From contig JAGFJA010000004.1 of NCBI GenBank assembly GCA_024103005.1, positions 1 to 36,489 on the forward strand: DNA of 36,489 nt, written 5' to 3'. This DNA comes from Saprospiraceae bacterium. GTDB taxonomy: Bacteria; Bacteroidota; Bacteroidia; Chitinophagales; Saprospiraceae. Position numbers and translations under genes: made by a program. This document shows, piece after piece, positions 17,583 to 25,740 of the stretch (position 1 is the stretch's first letter; every line of letters begins with the position of its first letter). The notes under the pieces were generated by a model. That model saw only the letters and a list, made by a program, of their open reading frames with translations, made no database searches and was not told the origin of the DNA.

Positions 17583-18719
17583 CTATGCAACAGTTTGCTT
17601 ATCCTGGTTATTGAGAAAATTATGATAAACACCCAACAATCTTTGCCCTTCGACAGTCCAGCTTAATTCTCCGGCTGCTTCCACTGTATTTTCCTTCATC
17701 CGCTGATATTCATCTTTATGATCTACTAAATATTTGATAGCATCAACAACGGTTGAAGTATGACAATCCGATACTAAATATGCAATTCGATATTTTTCAT
17801 TCAGTATCCTGTATTCCGGGAAATCAATACAGAGTTGAGGCACATTCCCACCGATATAGTCAAAGAATTTATTAGCCAGTGAATAATAATAACTTAGGCC
17901 TTTATTTTCCAATAAATTGACCCCCAGCCAGGCTTCTTTAGTAATCCTCTTCAATTCTTGTGGCATGATATTACCTGTAAAAGTGACATTGGACAATTCA
18001 TATAGATGAACAAGCTTCCTCAACTCTTCCTCTACATCACCCTTACCGGCAATAACCAAATTCAAGGCCGGAAAATATTTCATTGATTCTATCAAAGATT
18101 CTACCCCTCGCCCGACATTTAAAGCTCCCTGGTACAGGATATACGGCTTAGACAGGTTTAATATCTCTTGGCTTGATGCTTCATGTGAATCTTGATATTC
18201 TGCGCCTATATTACGCACTACGTCGAAATGGATGCCATACCTCTTTCCCATGATGTCAGCCAGTGCCTCCCCTACTGTATATGCCTGATTCACACGTGGA
18301 ATAAAGAAATCTCCAAGTAAGTTCCATATTTTTTTCACTATTGACCTGCCTCTTATTTCCGGCGATTCCACAAAATACTCATGAGCATCATAAATTATTT
18401 TCTTTGGGCGAAAAACCTTAGCAATCATTGCCCCCGGGAGCGTATCAAGATCCATGCAGCATATCACAGGACAGGAATTAAACAACACAGCAATAAATGC
18501 GCGAATATTGTATTCCAAATAAGCAAATGGTCCGGATGTAAATATTGGCTGGTACCTGACAACAGGCACTTGTAAGGAATTTTTATCCTTAAACCTTTTT
18601 CTTGCAAATACTTTTACTGACCATCGATCATCAACCAAAGTATTCACTGTTCTCCTTAATCGCTGATCGAAGATAACATCACCGAAAGTCAATATTAATA
18701 ATGATTTGCTCCTATCCAT
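17583..18719 (-). CDS. Glycosyltransferase, GT4 family (GT-B fold)
   Basis: This 378-residue cytoplasmic or membrane-associated enzyme has a Rossmann-like N-terminal half (LLILTFGDVIFDQRLRRTVNTL) and the acceptor-domain motif YDAHEYFVESPE (110-121). The donor-binding half contains YQGALNVGRGVESLI (196-210), VIAGKGDVEEELRKL (222-236), NVTFTGNIMPQEL and SYYYSLANKFFDYIGG (277-291). This is the usual GT4 layout for nucleotide-sugar-dependent transfer to polysaccharide, LPS or lipid acceptors. The first catalytic EX7E residues are not clearly recognisable. Its ATG overlaps the recQ stop by 8 nt (ATGGATAG), so it is cotranscribed with and probably translationally coupled to recQ, an odd functional pairing. 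No other polysaccharide genes are nearby and the acceptor is unknown. Confidence 0.85.
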   Translation of the reverse strand: MDRSKSLLILTFGDVIFDQRLRRTVNTLVDDRWSVKVFARKRFKDKNSLQVPVVRYQPIFTSGPFAYLEYNIRAFIAVLFNSCPVICCMDLDTLPGAMIAKVFRPKKIIYDAHEYFVESPEIRGRSIVKKIWNLLGDFFIPRVNQAYTVGEALADIMGKRYGIHFDVVRNIGAEYQDSHEASSQEILNLSKPYILYQGALNVGRGVESLIESMKYFPALNLVIAGKGDVEEELRKLVHLYELSNVTFTGNIMPQELKRITKEAWLGVNLLENKGLSYYYSLANKFFDYIGGNVPQLCIDFPEYRILNEKYRIAYLVSDCHTSTVVDAIKYLVDHKDEYQRMKENTVEAAGELSWTVEGQRLLGVYHNFLNNQDKQTVA

Positions 18720-20616
18720 CCGCCCTGACTATTCTGAAGTGCTGAATATTAATCTTACCTTCCTGTAACAGAAAATGCAATGCTGCATTGACCAGATTTT
18801 TATTTGAAATATAGTAAGGGCTGTTAATCAGATTTTGCATTGAATTCGTATCAGTTAAGGCAAAGTTCATAAGATACTCTATAGCATGATCCATTTCTTC
18901 GCCATCATTCACCGCCTTTTTATTGTAAATGCAAATATCACACAAGCCGCACTCTCCGTCATATGCTTCTCCAAAATATTCCAACAATGGCTTATTTCTG
19001 CATACAGGACTGTGAATGAATGCCAACATAACATTAACTCTGGCGTGATATCGTTCCTTTAAAAAATTCTGTAATTCAAAATCAAACTTCATATTTTCGG
19101 GAGCTGAGCGAAATGACCCAAAGGATATGGAAGGCTTGTCTCTTTGTTTCTTGTATAGTATCACACCTGACTTATCCATAAAGTCAAGTTTTTCCTTTAC
19201 ATCCGCTACAGATGTATTTAACTTTTCACTGATTAGTTTAAGGCTGATTTTAACAGGCATACTCAGGATTCCGCCATACAACCTGAGCAAAATAACAATT
19301 AACGAATCAAAATCAGGATACCGCAACTGAAAATCATACAACTCCGTTTTATTGTACAATATCCTTACCTCATTAGGTTGATAAATACTTTCTGAAACCT
19401 CCACATAAAATTGCCTCTCCAGTTCCTTCAAGCCGGTAATTACCTTAATTGGTTTATAATTGGATGCTTTACAAAAATCAATCAGATCAAATTCATAAAA
19501 TGTTTCTTCCTGAGGTCCGGATGCCACCCCAAAATACAAGGCAAGGTTTTGGTATAATTGTGTTATTTCTTTGGCATCCGGGAAGTTTTTATCTTCGGAT
19601 TCAGCAAGTTCTATCAAGTCATCCTCATCATAAAACAATGAGGCATAAGCTTTTTTTCCATCACGTCCGCCCCTTCCTGCTTCCTGATAATACTCTTCCG
19701 GGCTGGCGGGGGGAACAAGGTGGACAACAAATCTCACATCCGGTTTATCTATGCCCATCCCGAATGCAGTTGTAGCGACCATAACTCTCGTTTTACCCTC
19801 CATCCACTGCCGCTGAATGCTACTCAGTCTTTCCATATCCAAACCGGCATGGTAAAAATCAGCTGAAACGCCCTGACTCACTAAAAACTGTGCCACTTCG
19901 GCAGTGGCCCTTCTGCTCCTGCAATAAACTATTCCGCTCCCGGGAACTCCTCGGATCAGATTCATCAAAGCCTGACGTTTATCATGAGTCTCCCGGCAAA
20001 CATAAGAAAGATTTTTTCTAAAGAAACTAATCTGAAATCTCCTGACTCCTTCTATTCTCAAAATTTTACAGATATCATCAACAACATCAGGCGTTGCCGA
20101 AGCAGTCAACGCCATCACACGCGCTTCAGGAAAACGTTCAATAAACTCTGAAATGTATAAATAATTTGGTCTGAAATCATAACCCCACTGCGAAATACAA
20201 TGGGCTTCATCAGCCACTATCATTGAAACATTATAATTTGATGAATAATCCTTAAATAGCTGGGTTTTTAGTCTTTCCGGTGAAAGATATAATAGTTTTA
20301 CTCTCCCCGAAAGGCAATTGTCAAATATTCGTGTAATATCTTTGTGATGCATCCCACTGTAAATGGCCTCTGCCTTCACCCCCAGTGCTCTGAGCCTGGC
20401 AACCTGATCCTTCATCAATGAAACAAGCGGGCTTACGACTATGGTTATACCCGGAAGAAGAAGAGCAGGAACCTGAAAACATAAAGACTTGCCGCCTCCT
20501 GTAGGCATAAGCACAAAGGCATGCTTGCCGGAAAGAACATGATTAATAACCTCCTCCTGAACGGTTCTGAAGGAGTCATAATTCCAGTATTTCTTGAGAA
20601 CTTCTAAAGCTGTCAT
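18712..20616 (-). CDS. recQ: ATP-dependent DNA helicase RecQ
   Basis: This 634-residue SF2 3'-5' helicase works in recombination and fork repair. Visible motifs are: motif 0 Gln20 (FRTVQEEV), Walker A MPTGGGKS (Lys43), DEAH at 136-139 (VADEAHCISQWG), TASATP, a motif IV-V region (GIVYCRSRRATAE, VATTAFGMGIDKPDVR), and motif VI QEAGRGGRDG (311-320). The RecQ zinc-binding Cys cluster is present (Cys539, Cys556, Cys559, Cys562; CGLCDIC). Only about 72 residues follow it. They form a short winged-helix-like tail ending NALHFLLQEGKI-like, so the HRDC domain of E. coli RecQ is absent. It lies between a DUF6089 barrel gene (45-nt gap) and the overlapping glycosyltransferase gene. Bacteroidota often carry more than one RecQ; this is the short type. 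Confidence 0.93.
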   Translation of the reverse strand: MTALEVLKKYWNYDSFRTVQEEVINHVLSGKHAFVLMPTGGGKSLCFQVPALLLPGITIVVSPLVSLMKDQVARLRALGVKAEAIYSGMHHKDITRIFDNCLSGRVKLLYLSPERLKTQLFKDYSSNYNVSMIVADEAHCISQWGYDFRPNYLYISEFIERFPEARVMALTASATPDVVDDICKILRIEGVRRFQISFFRKNLSYVCRETHDKRQALMNLIRGVPGSGIVYCRSRRATAEVAQFLVSQGVSADFYHAGLDMERLSSIQRQWMEGKTRVMVATTAFGMGIDKPDVRFVVHLVPPASPEEYYQEAGRGGRDGKKAYASLFYDEDDLIELAESEDKNFPDAKEITQLYQNLALYFGVASGPQEETFYEFDLIDFCKASNYKPIKVITGLKELERQFYVEVSESIYQPNEVRILYNKTELYDFQLRYPDFDSLIVILLRLYGGILSMPVKISLKLISEKLNTSVADVKEKLDFMDKSGVILYKKQRDKPSISFGSFRSAPENMKFDFELQNFLKERYHARVNVMLAFIHSPVCRNKPLLEYFGEAYDGECGLCDICIYNKKAVNDGEEMDHAIEYLMNFALTDTNSMQNLINSPYYISNKNLVNAALHFLLQEGKINIQHFRIVRADG

Positions 20617-20662
20617 TCATTTCGGGCTTTCAGACAGCTAATCTATAAATTTTCTATGAGAA

Positions 20663-21520
20663 TTAAAATTTAGGGCATTTGACATTTCTTTCAAACAGTC
20701 CACTAAGTACATCATCAAAATTAAACGATAAGCCAGCCAATCCCACAAAATATATATCTTTCGACTTAGGGTTGCCGCGATACTGCAGGTCAGGATATTT
20801 TTTCTCTTCACCATCAACAGTTAATCTCCTGTCAGATAAATAAAATGCAATATCTCCTTTAATATTTCGCAACTCACTTCCAACAGCATATTTGCGGCTG
20901 ACATCATCCAGATAATCCGTAAATGTGAATCTTGGTCCGAACTCAATAAAAATATTTATTCCCTGAGAAATGTTGTACTTCAAGCCGCCTATGACAGGAA
21001 TGGCTACCTGAACCAAACTATATGGTTTGCTATCCGGAGTGGATGGAAGTCCCTGACCTTCCGTGCTCAACGGTCTAAGTGCATAATATTGACCGGCAAA
21101 ATTAGCCTTTGGATTATGATAAAATACTGAAACTCCTGATGCAGCATATAGTGTAAAAGGGAAATAATTCCGGTTTGGGTCAAATTGAATCAAATAAAAT
21201 TCTCCCTTAAGCGCCAATTCCCAGATATTTGATCTGAAAGATAAATTACGTGTCCTGACTGATTGACGTGTGTTTAAGGCATCATCAGCTGTCAATGTGA
21301 AATTTTGAATACCGACCTGGATCGCAAATCTTTCATTGAAATGGTGACTTGCAAACACGCCAATGTTAGGCCTTACCAATTTAAAATTATCCTCAGCCTT
21401 ATCCAATGTCAAATCACCATAATAAACAGCTCCACCTAAACCAACACCTATTTCTGAAAATTGCGAAAATACCTTAACCGGCATCCATAATACTATCAAA
21501 AAATAGAAGGCTAATTTCAA
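20663..21520 (-). CDS. DUF6089/PorG-like outer-membrane beta-barrel protein
   Basis: This 285-residue protein has a signal peptide (cleavage after KVFSQ, residue 20). It then opens with a beta-barrel start typical of the family (EIGVGLGGAVYYGDLT), followed by alternating strands rich in aromatic residues (NYFPFTLYAASGVSVFYHNP; INIFIEFGPRFTFTDYLDDVS). It ends in the conserved KCPKF tail. This family (DUF6089) includes PorG of Porphyromonas gingivalis, an outer-membrane T9SS component that binds PorK/N rings. Whether this copy is PorG itself or one of several paralogues cannot be decided here. It is the first gene of a minus-strand group with recQ and the glycosyltransferase, divergent from the subtilase. 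Confidence 0.8.
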   Translation of the reverse strand: MKLAFYFLIVLWMPVKVFSQFSEIGVGLGGAVYYGDLTLDKAEDNFKLVRPNIGVFASHHFNERFAIQVGIQNFTLTADDALNTRQSVRTRNLSFRSNIWELALKGEFYLIQFDPNRNYFPFTLYAASGVSVFYHNPKANFAGQYYALRPLSTEGQGLPSTPDSKPYSLVQVAIPVIGGLKYNISQGINIFIEFGPRFTFTDYLDDVSRKYAVGSELRNIKGDIAFYLSDRRLTVDGEEKKYPDLQYRGNPKSKDIYFVGLAGLSFNFDDVLSGLFERNVKCPKF

Positions 21521-21564
21521 AATTAAATAATATTTAAGCTAGAAAATCCGAAAAGTATGTGATG

Positions 21565-21572
21565 CAAAAATA
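21565..21572 (-). promoter_or_regulatory. Weak -7 box (TATTTTTG) for the DUF6089-recQ-GT group
   Basis: It matches TAnnTTTG on the minus strand 45 nt before the start codon. No -33 box was found. The surrounding sequence is AT-rich, so a chance match is quite possible. Confidence 0.25.
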
Positions 21573-21787
21573 TAAAAAATCTTAATATATTAATAATTTA
21601 CCTTTTTCATCCGGTAAATATTGCATTTTGCAGAAAAAACTAAGTAAAATCTACATTTTATTCAACATTTGCAGGGATAAAACGTTATTTTTTACATTCC
21701 TATTATGACAATTTAAAGAACATTTCCACGATTTTTCAATTTACTAACAATATCATTTATTTTTAATTAAAAAATTTAATTTATTCC

Positions 21788-23443
21788 ATGAGAAGAGCTC
21801 TTTTCTTAGTATTGTTTCTTGTCATTTCCGGATTTTCGGGACTATTAGCACAGAATACGCCACCTGACAACTGGTTTACCACAGATTTGCAGGAAAGTAA
21901 TGTCCCCGGAACACGTGTGGACAAAGCATATAAAGAATTATTATATAAACTCAAAGGTCAGCCCGTCATAGCCGCCATAATCGACAGTGGTGTTGAAGCT
22001 GATCATGAAGACCTTAAAAGCAGAATGTGGACTAATTCAGGCGAAAAGGCAGGTAACGGAATAGATGATGATCACAATGGATATACGGATGATATCCACG
22101 GATGGAATTTCATCGGCGGAAAAGATGGCCGTAATATCAATCAGGATTCCTATGAAGCAACCAGAGAATATGTCCGCCTGGGTAAAAAATTTAAAGATAT
22201 TAAACCTGAAAATGTTTCAAAGAAAGATAAAAAGGAATACGATGAATATCTGAAGCTTAAAGAAGATATTGATAAGAAGATAGCGTCTGCTCAAGGAAAT
22301 CTCAACCAAATGGAAATGACCCTTAAAATGGTCAATACATCTCTTACTGCCGTTAAAAATGAATTGGGCAGAAAAAGAGCAACTCCGGAAAACATCGATG
22401 CCATAGACGCCGGTGACAACCAGGAACTCAATATGGGCAAAATGATTCTCAGTCAGATTCTGAAATCGGGAGAATTTGATACGGAGAATATTGACTCTAT
22501 CTTGCTCTTAGTCAATGCTGAGCTGGATGAAGGCGTAAAGCACTTCAAAAATCAAATCGATTATTCTTATAATGTTAATTATGACCCAAGGCAAGATATT
22601 GTAAAAGACAACTACAACGACTATTCTGAACGTTATTACGGCAACAACGATGTGGAAGGTCCTGACGCTACCCATGGTACTCACGTTGCCGGGATAATTG
22701 GTGCTGACAGAAACAACAATCTTGGTATCAGAGGAATTGCAGACCAGGCTGTCCTGATGAGTGTAAGAGCTGTTCCTGATGGCGACGAAAGGGATAAAGA
22801 CATTGCTAATGCTATCCGTTATGCAGTTGATAATGGCGCCAAGGTAATTAACATGAGCTTTGGAAAAGGTTATTCACCCGGCAAAAAGTATGTTGACAAG
22901 GTTGTAAAATATGCAGCTAAGAAAGATGTTCTGTTGGTACATGCCGCAGGAAATTCAAGTGCTGACAATGACAATACACCCAATTATCCAAATAGAAGAT
23001 ATGCTAAAAAAGGTCTCTTTGGTAAGAAAACAGCTGAAAACTGGATTGAAGTAGGTGCACTCAACTGGAAGACCGGTGAAGACCTTGCAGCATCATTCTC
23101 TAACTTTGGCAAGCAAGATGTCGATATTTTCGCTCCCGGCGTTGACCTCAACTCAACTGTTCCAAATCAGGGATACAGAAAACTAAGCGGTACCAGTATG
23201 GCATCTCCTGTAGTAGCAGGAGTAGCTACTTTACTTCGTTCTTACTTCCCTTCACTTTCGGCTAAAGAAACAAAGGAAATCATACTCCAGTCTGCTCATA
23301 AAGTGACCGGTGAGGTCAAAAAGCCGGGGAGTGACGAATTGGTTCCATTTAGTGACTTGTGCTCTACCGGAGGTTATATTGATGCTTACGAAGCCGTTAA
23401 ACTTGCTGCAAAAAAGACCGGAGTAAAACTTAGTAATCAATAA
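21788..23443 (+). CDS. Subtilisin-like serine protease (S8) with a large insertion
   Basis: This 551-residue exported protease has a signal peptide (cleavage after LLAQ, residue 22). The catalytic triad is complete: Asp66 (AAIIDSGVEADHEDL), His296 (HGTHVAGIIG) and Ser470 (SGTSMASPVVAG), with oxyanion Asn389 (HAAGNSS). Asp and His are about 230 residues apart instead of the usual 35-45. The insertion at about 120-285 is charged and helical (KKFKDIKPENVSKKDKKEYD; NQMEMTLKMVNTSLTAVKNE), probably coiled coil. The MWTNSGEKAGNGIDDDHNGYTDD loop is typical of Bacteroidota S8 enzymes. No T9SS tail is present, so it is probably periplasmic or outer-membrane associated. It is monocistronic, ending at the hairpin 23491-23544. 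Confidence 0.9.
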   Translation: MRRALFLVLFLVISGFSGLLAQNTPPDNWFTTDLQESNVPGTRVDKAYKELLYKLKGQPVIAAIIDSGVEADHEDLKSRMWTNSGEKAGNGIDDDHNGYTDDIHGWNFIGGKDGRNINQDSYEATREYVRLGKKFKDIKPENVSKKDKKEYDEYLKLKEDIDKKIASAQGNLNQMEMTLKMVNTSLTAVKNELGRKRATPENIDAIDAGDNQELNMGKMILSQILKSGEFDTENIDSILLLVNAELDEGVKHFKNQIDYSYNVNYDPRQDIVKDNYNDYSERYYGNNDVEGPDATHGTHVAGIIGADRNNNLGIRGIADQAVLMSVRAVPDGDERDKDIANAIRYAVDNGAKVINMSFGKGYSPGKKYVDKVVKYAAKKDVLLVHAAGNSSADNDNTPNYPNRRYAKKGLFGKKTAENWIEVGALNWKTGEDLAASFSNFGKQDVDIFAPGVDLNSTVPNQGYRKLSGTSMASPVVAGVATLLRSYFPSLSAKETKEIILQSAHKVTGEVKKPGSDELVPFSDLCSTGGYIDAYEAVKLAAKKTGVKLSNQ

Positions 23444-23490
23444 TATCCGCTCTGATTGAATAATTTGTCCTGACTATTGTCTTTAGTCTG

Positions 23491-23544
23491 AAAAAAAATA
23501 GTGCAATAACATTTCAAAGTAAATGTTATTGCACTATTTTTTTT
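23491..23544. terminator. 24-bp perfect bidirectional terminator
   Basis: Arms 23491-23514 and 23521-23544 are perfect reverse complements over 24 bp, around a 6-nt loop (CAAAGT). The core is ATAGTGCAATAACATTT, with eight A at the 5' end and eight T at the 3' end. Both strands therefore end in a T8 tract. It terminates the convergent subtilase gene (plus) and the Fe-S carrier operon (minus). Confidence 0.88.
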
Positions 23545-23628
23545 CAAGAAAGATAAATCAGAAAATCGCTTTACACCTTCGCAAGTGTATGTAAAATCAA
23601 TGGTTTGTTTATGAAAATTTCTTTATTC

Positions 23629-23982
23629 TTAAGCAGAAAATGAAGTTCCGCAGCCACAGGTACTGCTTGCATTCGGATTCTTGAATGAAAAACCGCGATT
23701 ATTCAATCCTTCTTCCCAGTCAATCACCATATTCATCAAATATATACCATGAGCCTTTTTCATATATACTTCAATCCCATGTACGGTAAAGACTTCATCA
23801 CCCGGTTTTTTAGAATCAAATCCTAATTCATAACTAAATCCTGAACAGCCACCTCCTTTGACACCGACACGTAATCCATAATCATCGGGAATATTTTGTG
23901 ACTGCCTGATATTTTCAAGTTGCTCTATGGCGCTCTCTGTAATCATAATGGGCGTTTGGGTTGTGCTCTCTTCTGTCATCAT
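23629..23982 (-). CDS. A-type iron-sulfur carrier (IscA/ErpA/HesB family)
   Basis: This 117-residue cytoplasmic protein has the three invariant cysteines in the family pattern. Cys46 is in GGGCSGFSYELGFD, and Cys109 and Cys111 are in STCGCGTSF at the C-terminus. The central motif (VYMKKAHGIYLMNMVIDWEE) and the LNNRGFSFKNPNA stretch are canonical. A-type carriers receive Fe-S clusters from a scaffold and hand them to apo-proteins. The ErpA, IscA and SufA subtypes cannot be told apart here. It is the last gene of the minus-strand group before a strong terminator, 52 nt from the TonB-C gene upstream. The reading frame has a double Met start; no SD is visible. Confidence 0.93.
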   Translation of the reverse strand: MMTEESTTQTPIMITESAIEQLENIRQSQNIPDDYGLRVGVKGGGCSGFSYELGFDSKKPGDEVFTVHGIEVYMKKAHGIYLMNMVIDWEEGLNNRGFSFKNPNASSTCGCGTSFSA

Positions 23983-24034
23983 TATTTGATTATGAATTTA
24001 AAAAAACGAATTATCAAAGTAAAACGATCGGGAA

Positions 24035-24589
24035 TCAATTTTGTTTATTCAAATCAGGCGCTTGATTTTCCCTCTTTCTAAAATTTATAACCTGTGTATA
24101 GGTCACAATCACCGGATTATTCTGAATGGTGGCAGGTTTCCACTTAGGCATCAGCTGAATTAAACGCTTCACTTCATCTGTTGCCCCATAGCCCACCTTA
24201 TCAAGCGTAATAACCGGAGAATGGGCAGTCCCATCCGCCTCTATTGTAAACTGAACCACCACTATACCAAATCTCCCTTTCTTAATTACTTCATCCGGAT
24301 ACCTTAAATTAGCCTTGATAAAATCAGACAGTGCAGATGAACCTCCGGGAAACTCAGGTTTAGTTTCAGGCATCAATACAATTTTCCCATCTTCACTTGT
24401 AAGTTCCATCATCCCGTTTTCAGGAGTATTGGCATATTTGACGATCTGGGTTCCTTGGTTATGAGTTTTCACCTCAGGCAATAGACGTGCAGATGTGTCT
24501 TTCTGTACCTTACCGATTTGACTAAAACCGGACGTAACACTAAAAATTACACCAAAAAAAATAAATACCCACCTGAAATTTAAAGGCAT
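24035..24589 (-). CDS. Exported TonB-C-domain protein 1
   Basis: This 184-residue protein has a signal peptide (cleavage after GFSQ, residue 24). A linker is followed by a TonB C-terminal domain from about residue 75: PEFPGGSSALSDFIKANLRYP, GIVVVQFTIEADGTAHSPVI, and VGYGATDEVKRLIQLMPKWKPA. True TonB has an uncleaved N-terminal anchor to ExbB/D and a Pro-rich linker. This protein lacks both, so it is probably a free periplasmic protein, not an energy transducer. It is one of three consecutive relatives (24035-25655). The gap to the next gene upstream is 7 nt. Domain identification is good; function is unknown. Confidence 0.85.
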   Translation of the reverse strand: MPLNFRWVFIFFGVIFSVTSGFSQIGKVQKDTSARLLPEVKTHNQGTQIVKYANTPENGMMELTSEDGKIVLMPETKPEFPGGSSALSDFIKANLRYPDEVIKKGRFGIVVVQFTIEADGTAHSPVITLDKVGYGATDEVKRLIQLMPKWKPATIQNNPVIVTYTQVINFRKRENQAPDLNKQN

Positions 24590-24596
24590 CTCAATT

Positions 24597-25112
24597 TTAA
24601 AGCTTAAAGTAAATAGGGATTTTCATGCTTACCCTTACCGGTTTACCACCTTCCATACCCGGTTTCCACTTCGGCATAAGTCTTAAAACTCTCTCGGTTT
24701 CTTCAGCTGCGCCATAACCTACACCATCCTTTAAAATTTTAACCTCACTGACAGCACCATCTTTCTCAATGAGGACATCAGCGATTACTTTTCCCTCTTT
24801 TTTCATTTCCTTTGCCTTTACCGGATAACGAAGGTTCTGGTTGATAAACTCAAACATCTTATTATTCCCGCCCAAATACTCAGGCATTTCGCTAACAACT
24901 GTGTAAATCTGATTCTCTTGCAACCAAATTTCCTTGGCATTCTGTGGTTGATCGTGGGTCTGCTGAGGAAGGGTCTTGTATTGTTTCGACCGAACATCTT
25001 TTATTTCTTTTTCATTTTTATATGGCGCCGGTCTCCCGGTTGAGCTTTGTGCATTAATATTCGGAGAAATAAATAGCACAAACATCCCCATTATTAACCA
25101 AGTTTTATTCAT
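24597..25112 (-). CDS. Exported TonB-C-domain protein 2
   Basis: This 171-residue paralogue of the neighbour has a signal peptide ending in NINAQ (residue 22) and a basic linker. The TonB-C domain contains MPEYLGGNNKMFEFINQNLRYP, KVIADVLIEKDGAVSEVKIL, and GVGYGAAEETERVLRLMPKWKPG. It ends in VSMKIPIYFKL, the typical end of TonB-C domains. No proline-rich spacer or ExbD-type anchor is seen. It lies 7 nt upstream of TonB-C protein 1 and 60 nt downstream of the degenerate third relative, so cotranscription is likely. Tandem copies with the same PEYxGG start and PKWKP motif indicate duplication. Confidence 0.85.
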   Translation of the reverse strand: MNKTWLIMGMFVLFISPNINAQSSTGRPAPYKNEKEIKDVRSKQYKTLPQQTHDQPQNAKEIWLQENQIYTVVSEMPEYLGGNNKMFEFINQNLRYPVKAKEMKKEGKVIADVLIEKDGAVSEVKILKDGVGYGAAEETERVLRLMPKWKPGMEGGKPVRVSMKIPIYFKL

Positions 25113-25172
25113 GATGGTAAATTTTCTTTATTATAATTTAAAAATCATTCTTTCTGTTTAAAAAAACTAAAA

Positions 25173-25655
25173 CTACTTCTCATTTTCCTCTAAAATCCAT
25201 TTCACAGGTATATGCATTTTCGTAGATACCGCCTTTTGGTCTTTTCTACCGATGCTCCAATATGGCATATGATAAGCCAAAACAGGTGAGTCAGTCACCT
25301 TCTTGCCATCTTTACCAATAAGTACCATATCCCGTACTTTACCGTCTTTCCCAACAATAAATTCCAGATTCATGGTTTCATCTGCTACAATTCCTTCATC
25401 CTGTAAAGTCATAAAATTCTGTCGCATCAGGCTATAAAAGGCTTTATTCCCAATTTTATAGGTCGGCATTTCATCCACCTGGTCATAGACTACATCCTCT
25501 TCTTTCTTTACTTCAGGCTTGCTTGCCTTCTCAATAACATGTGCCTTTTTTATTTGAACTTCCCTTACCTGTGCTTGGTTTTTCACGTTATTCTGCGCTT
25601 GCAATGAGCCGGCTATGGCGAAAAAACTCAGAATTAAGCATACAATAAACTTCAT
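25173..25655 (-). CDS. Exported divergent TonB-C-like protein 3
   Basis: This protein of about 160 residues has a start chosen at 25655, where MKFIVCLILSFFAIAGSLQAQ forms a clean signal peptide. The frame is open to an ATG at 25739, but those 28 residues look non-native. After a Lys/Glu-rich linker, VDEMPTYKIGNKAFYSLMRQNF aligns with the PEYLGG start of its neighbours, and VGKDGKVRDMVLIGKDG with their EKDG strand. The GYG...MPKWKP block is degraded to PVLAYHMPYWSIGRK. It is therefore a diverged third member of the group. Whether it still folds as TonB-C cannot be told from the sequence. It follows the amylase gene by 85 nt. Confidence 0.7.
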   Translation of the reverse strand: MKFIVCLILSFFAIAGSLQAQNNVKNQAQVREVQIKKAHVIEKASKPEVKKEEDVVYDQVDEMPTYKIGNKAFYSLMRQNFMTLQDEGIVADETMNLEFIVGKDGKVRDMVLIGKDGKKVTDSPVLAYHMPYWSIGRKDQKAVSTKMHIPVKWILEENEK

Positions 25656-25740
25656 ATTTATTTGAATTTTATGTAAAATTACGCAATTTAAAGCATACCC
25701 GTCAATTATAATTTTCAGCACTACTCCGTTTATTCTCAAC

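Noticed and set aside
24035-25112. Annotation of the TonB-C proteins as energy-transducing TonB
   Set aside because: Both have cleavable signal peptides and lack the N-terminal ExbB/D-contacting helix and Pro-rich spacer.
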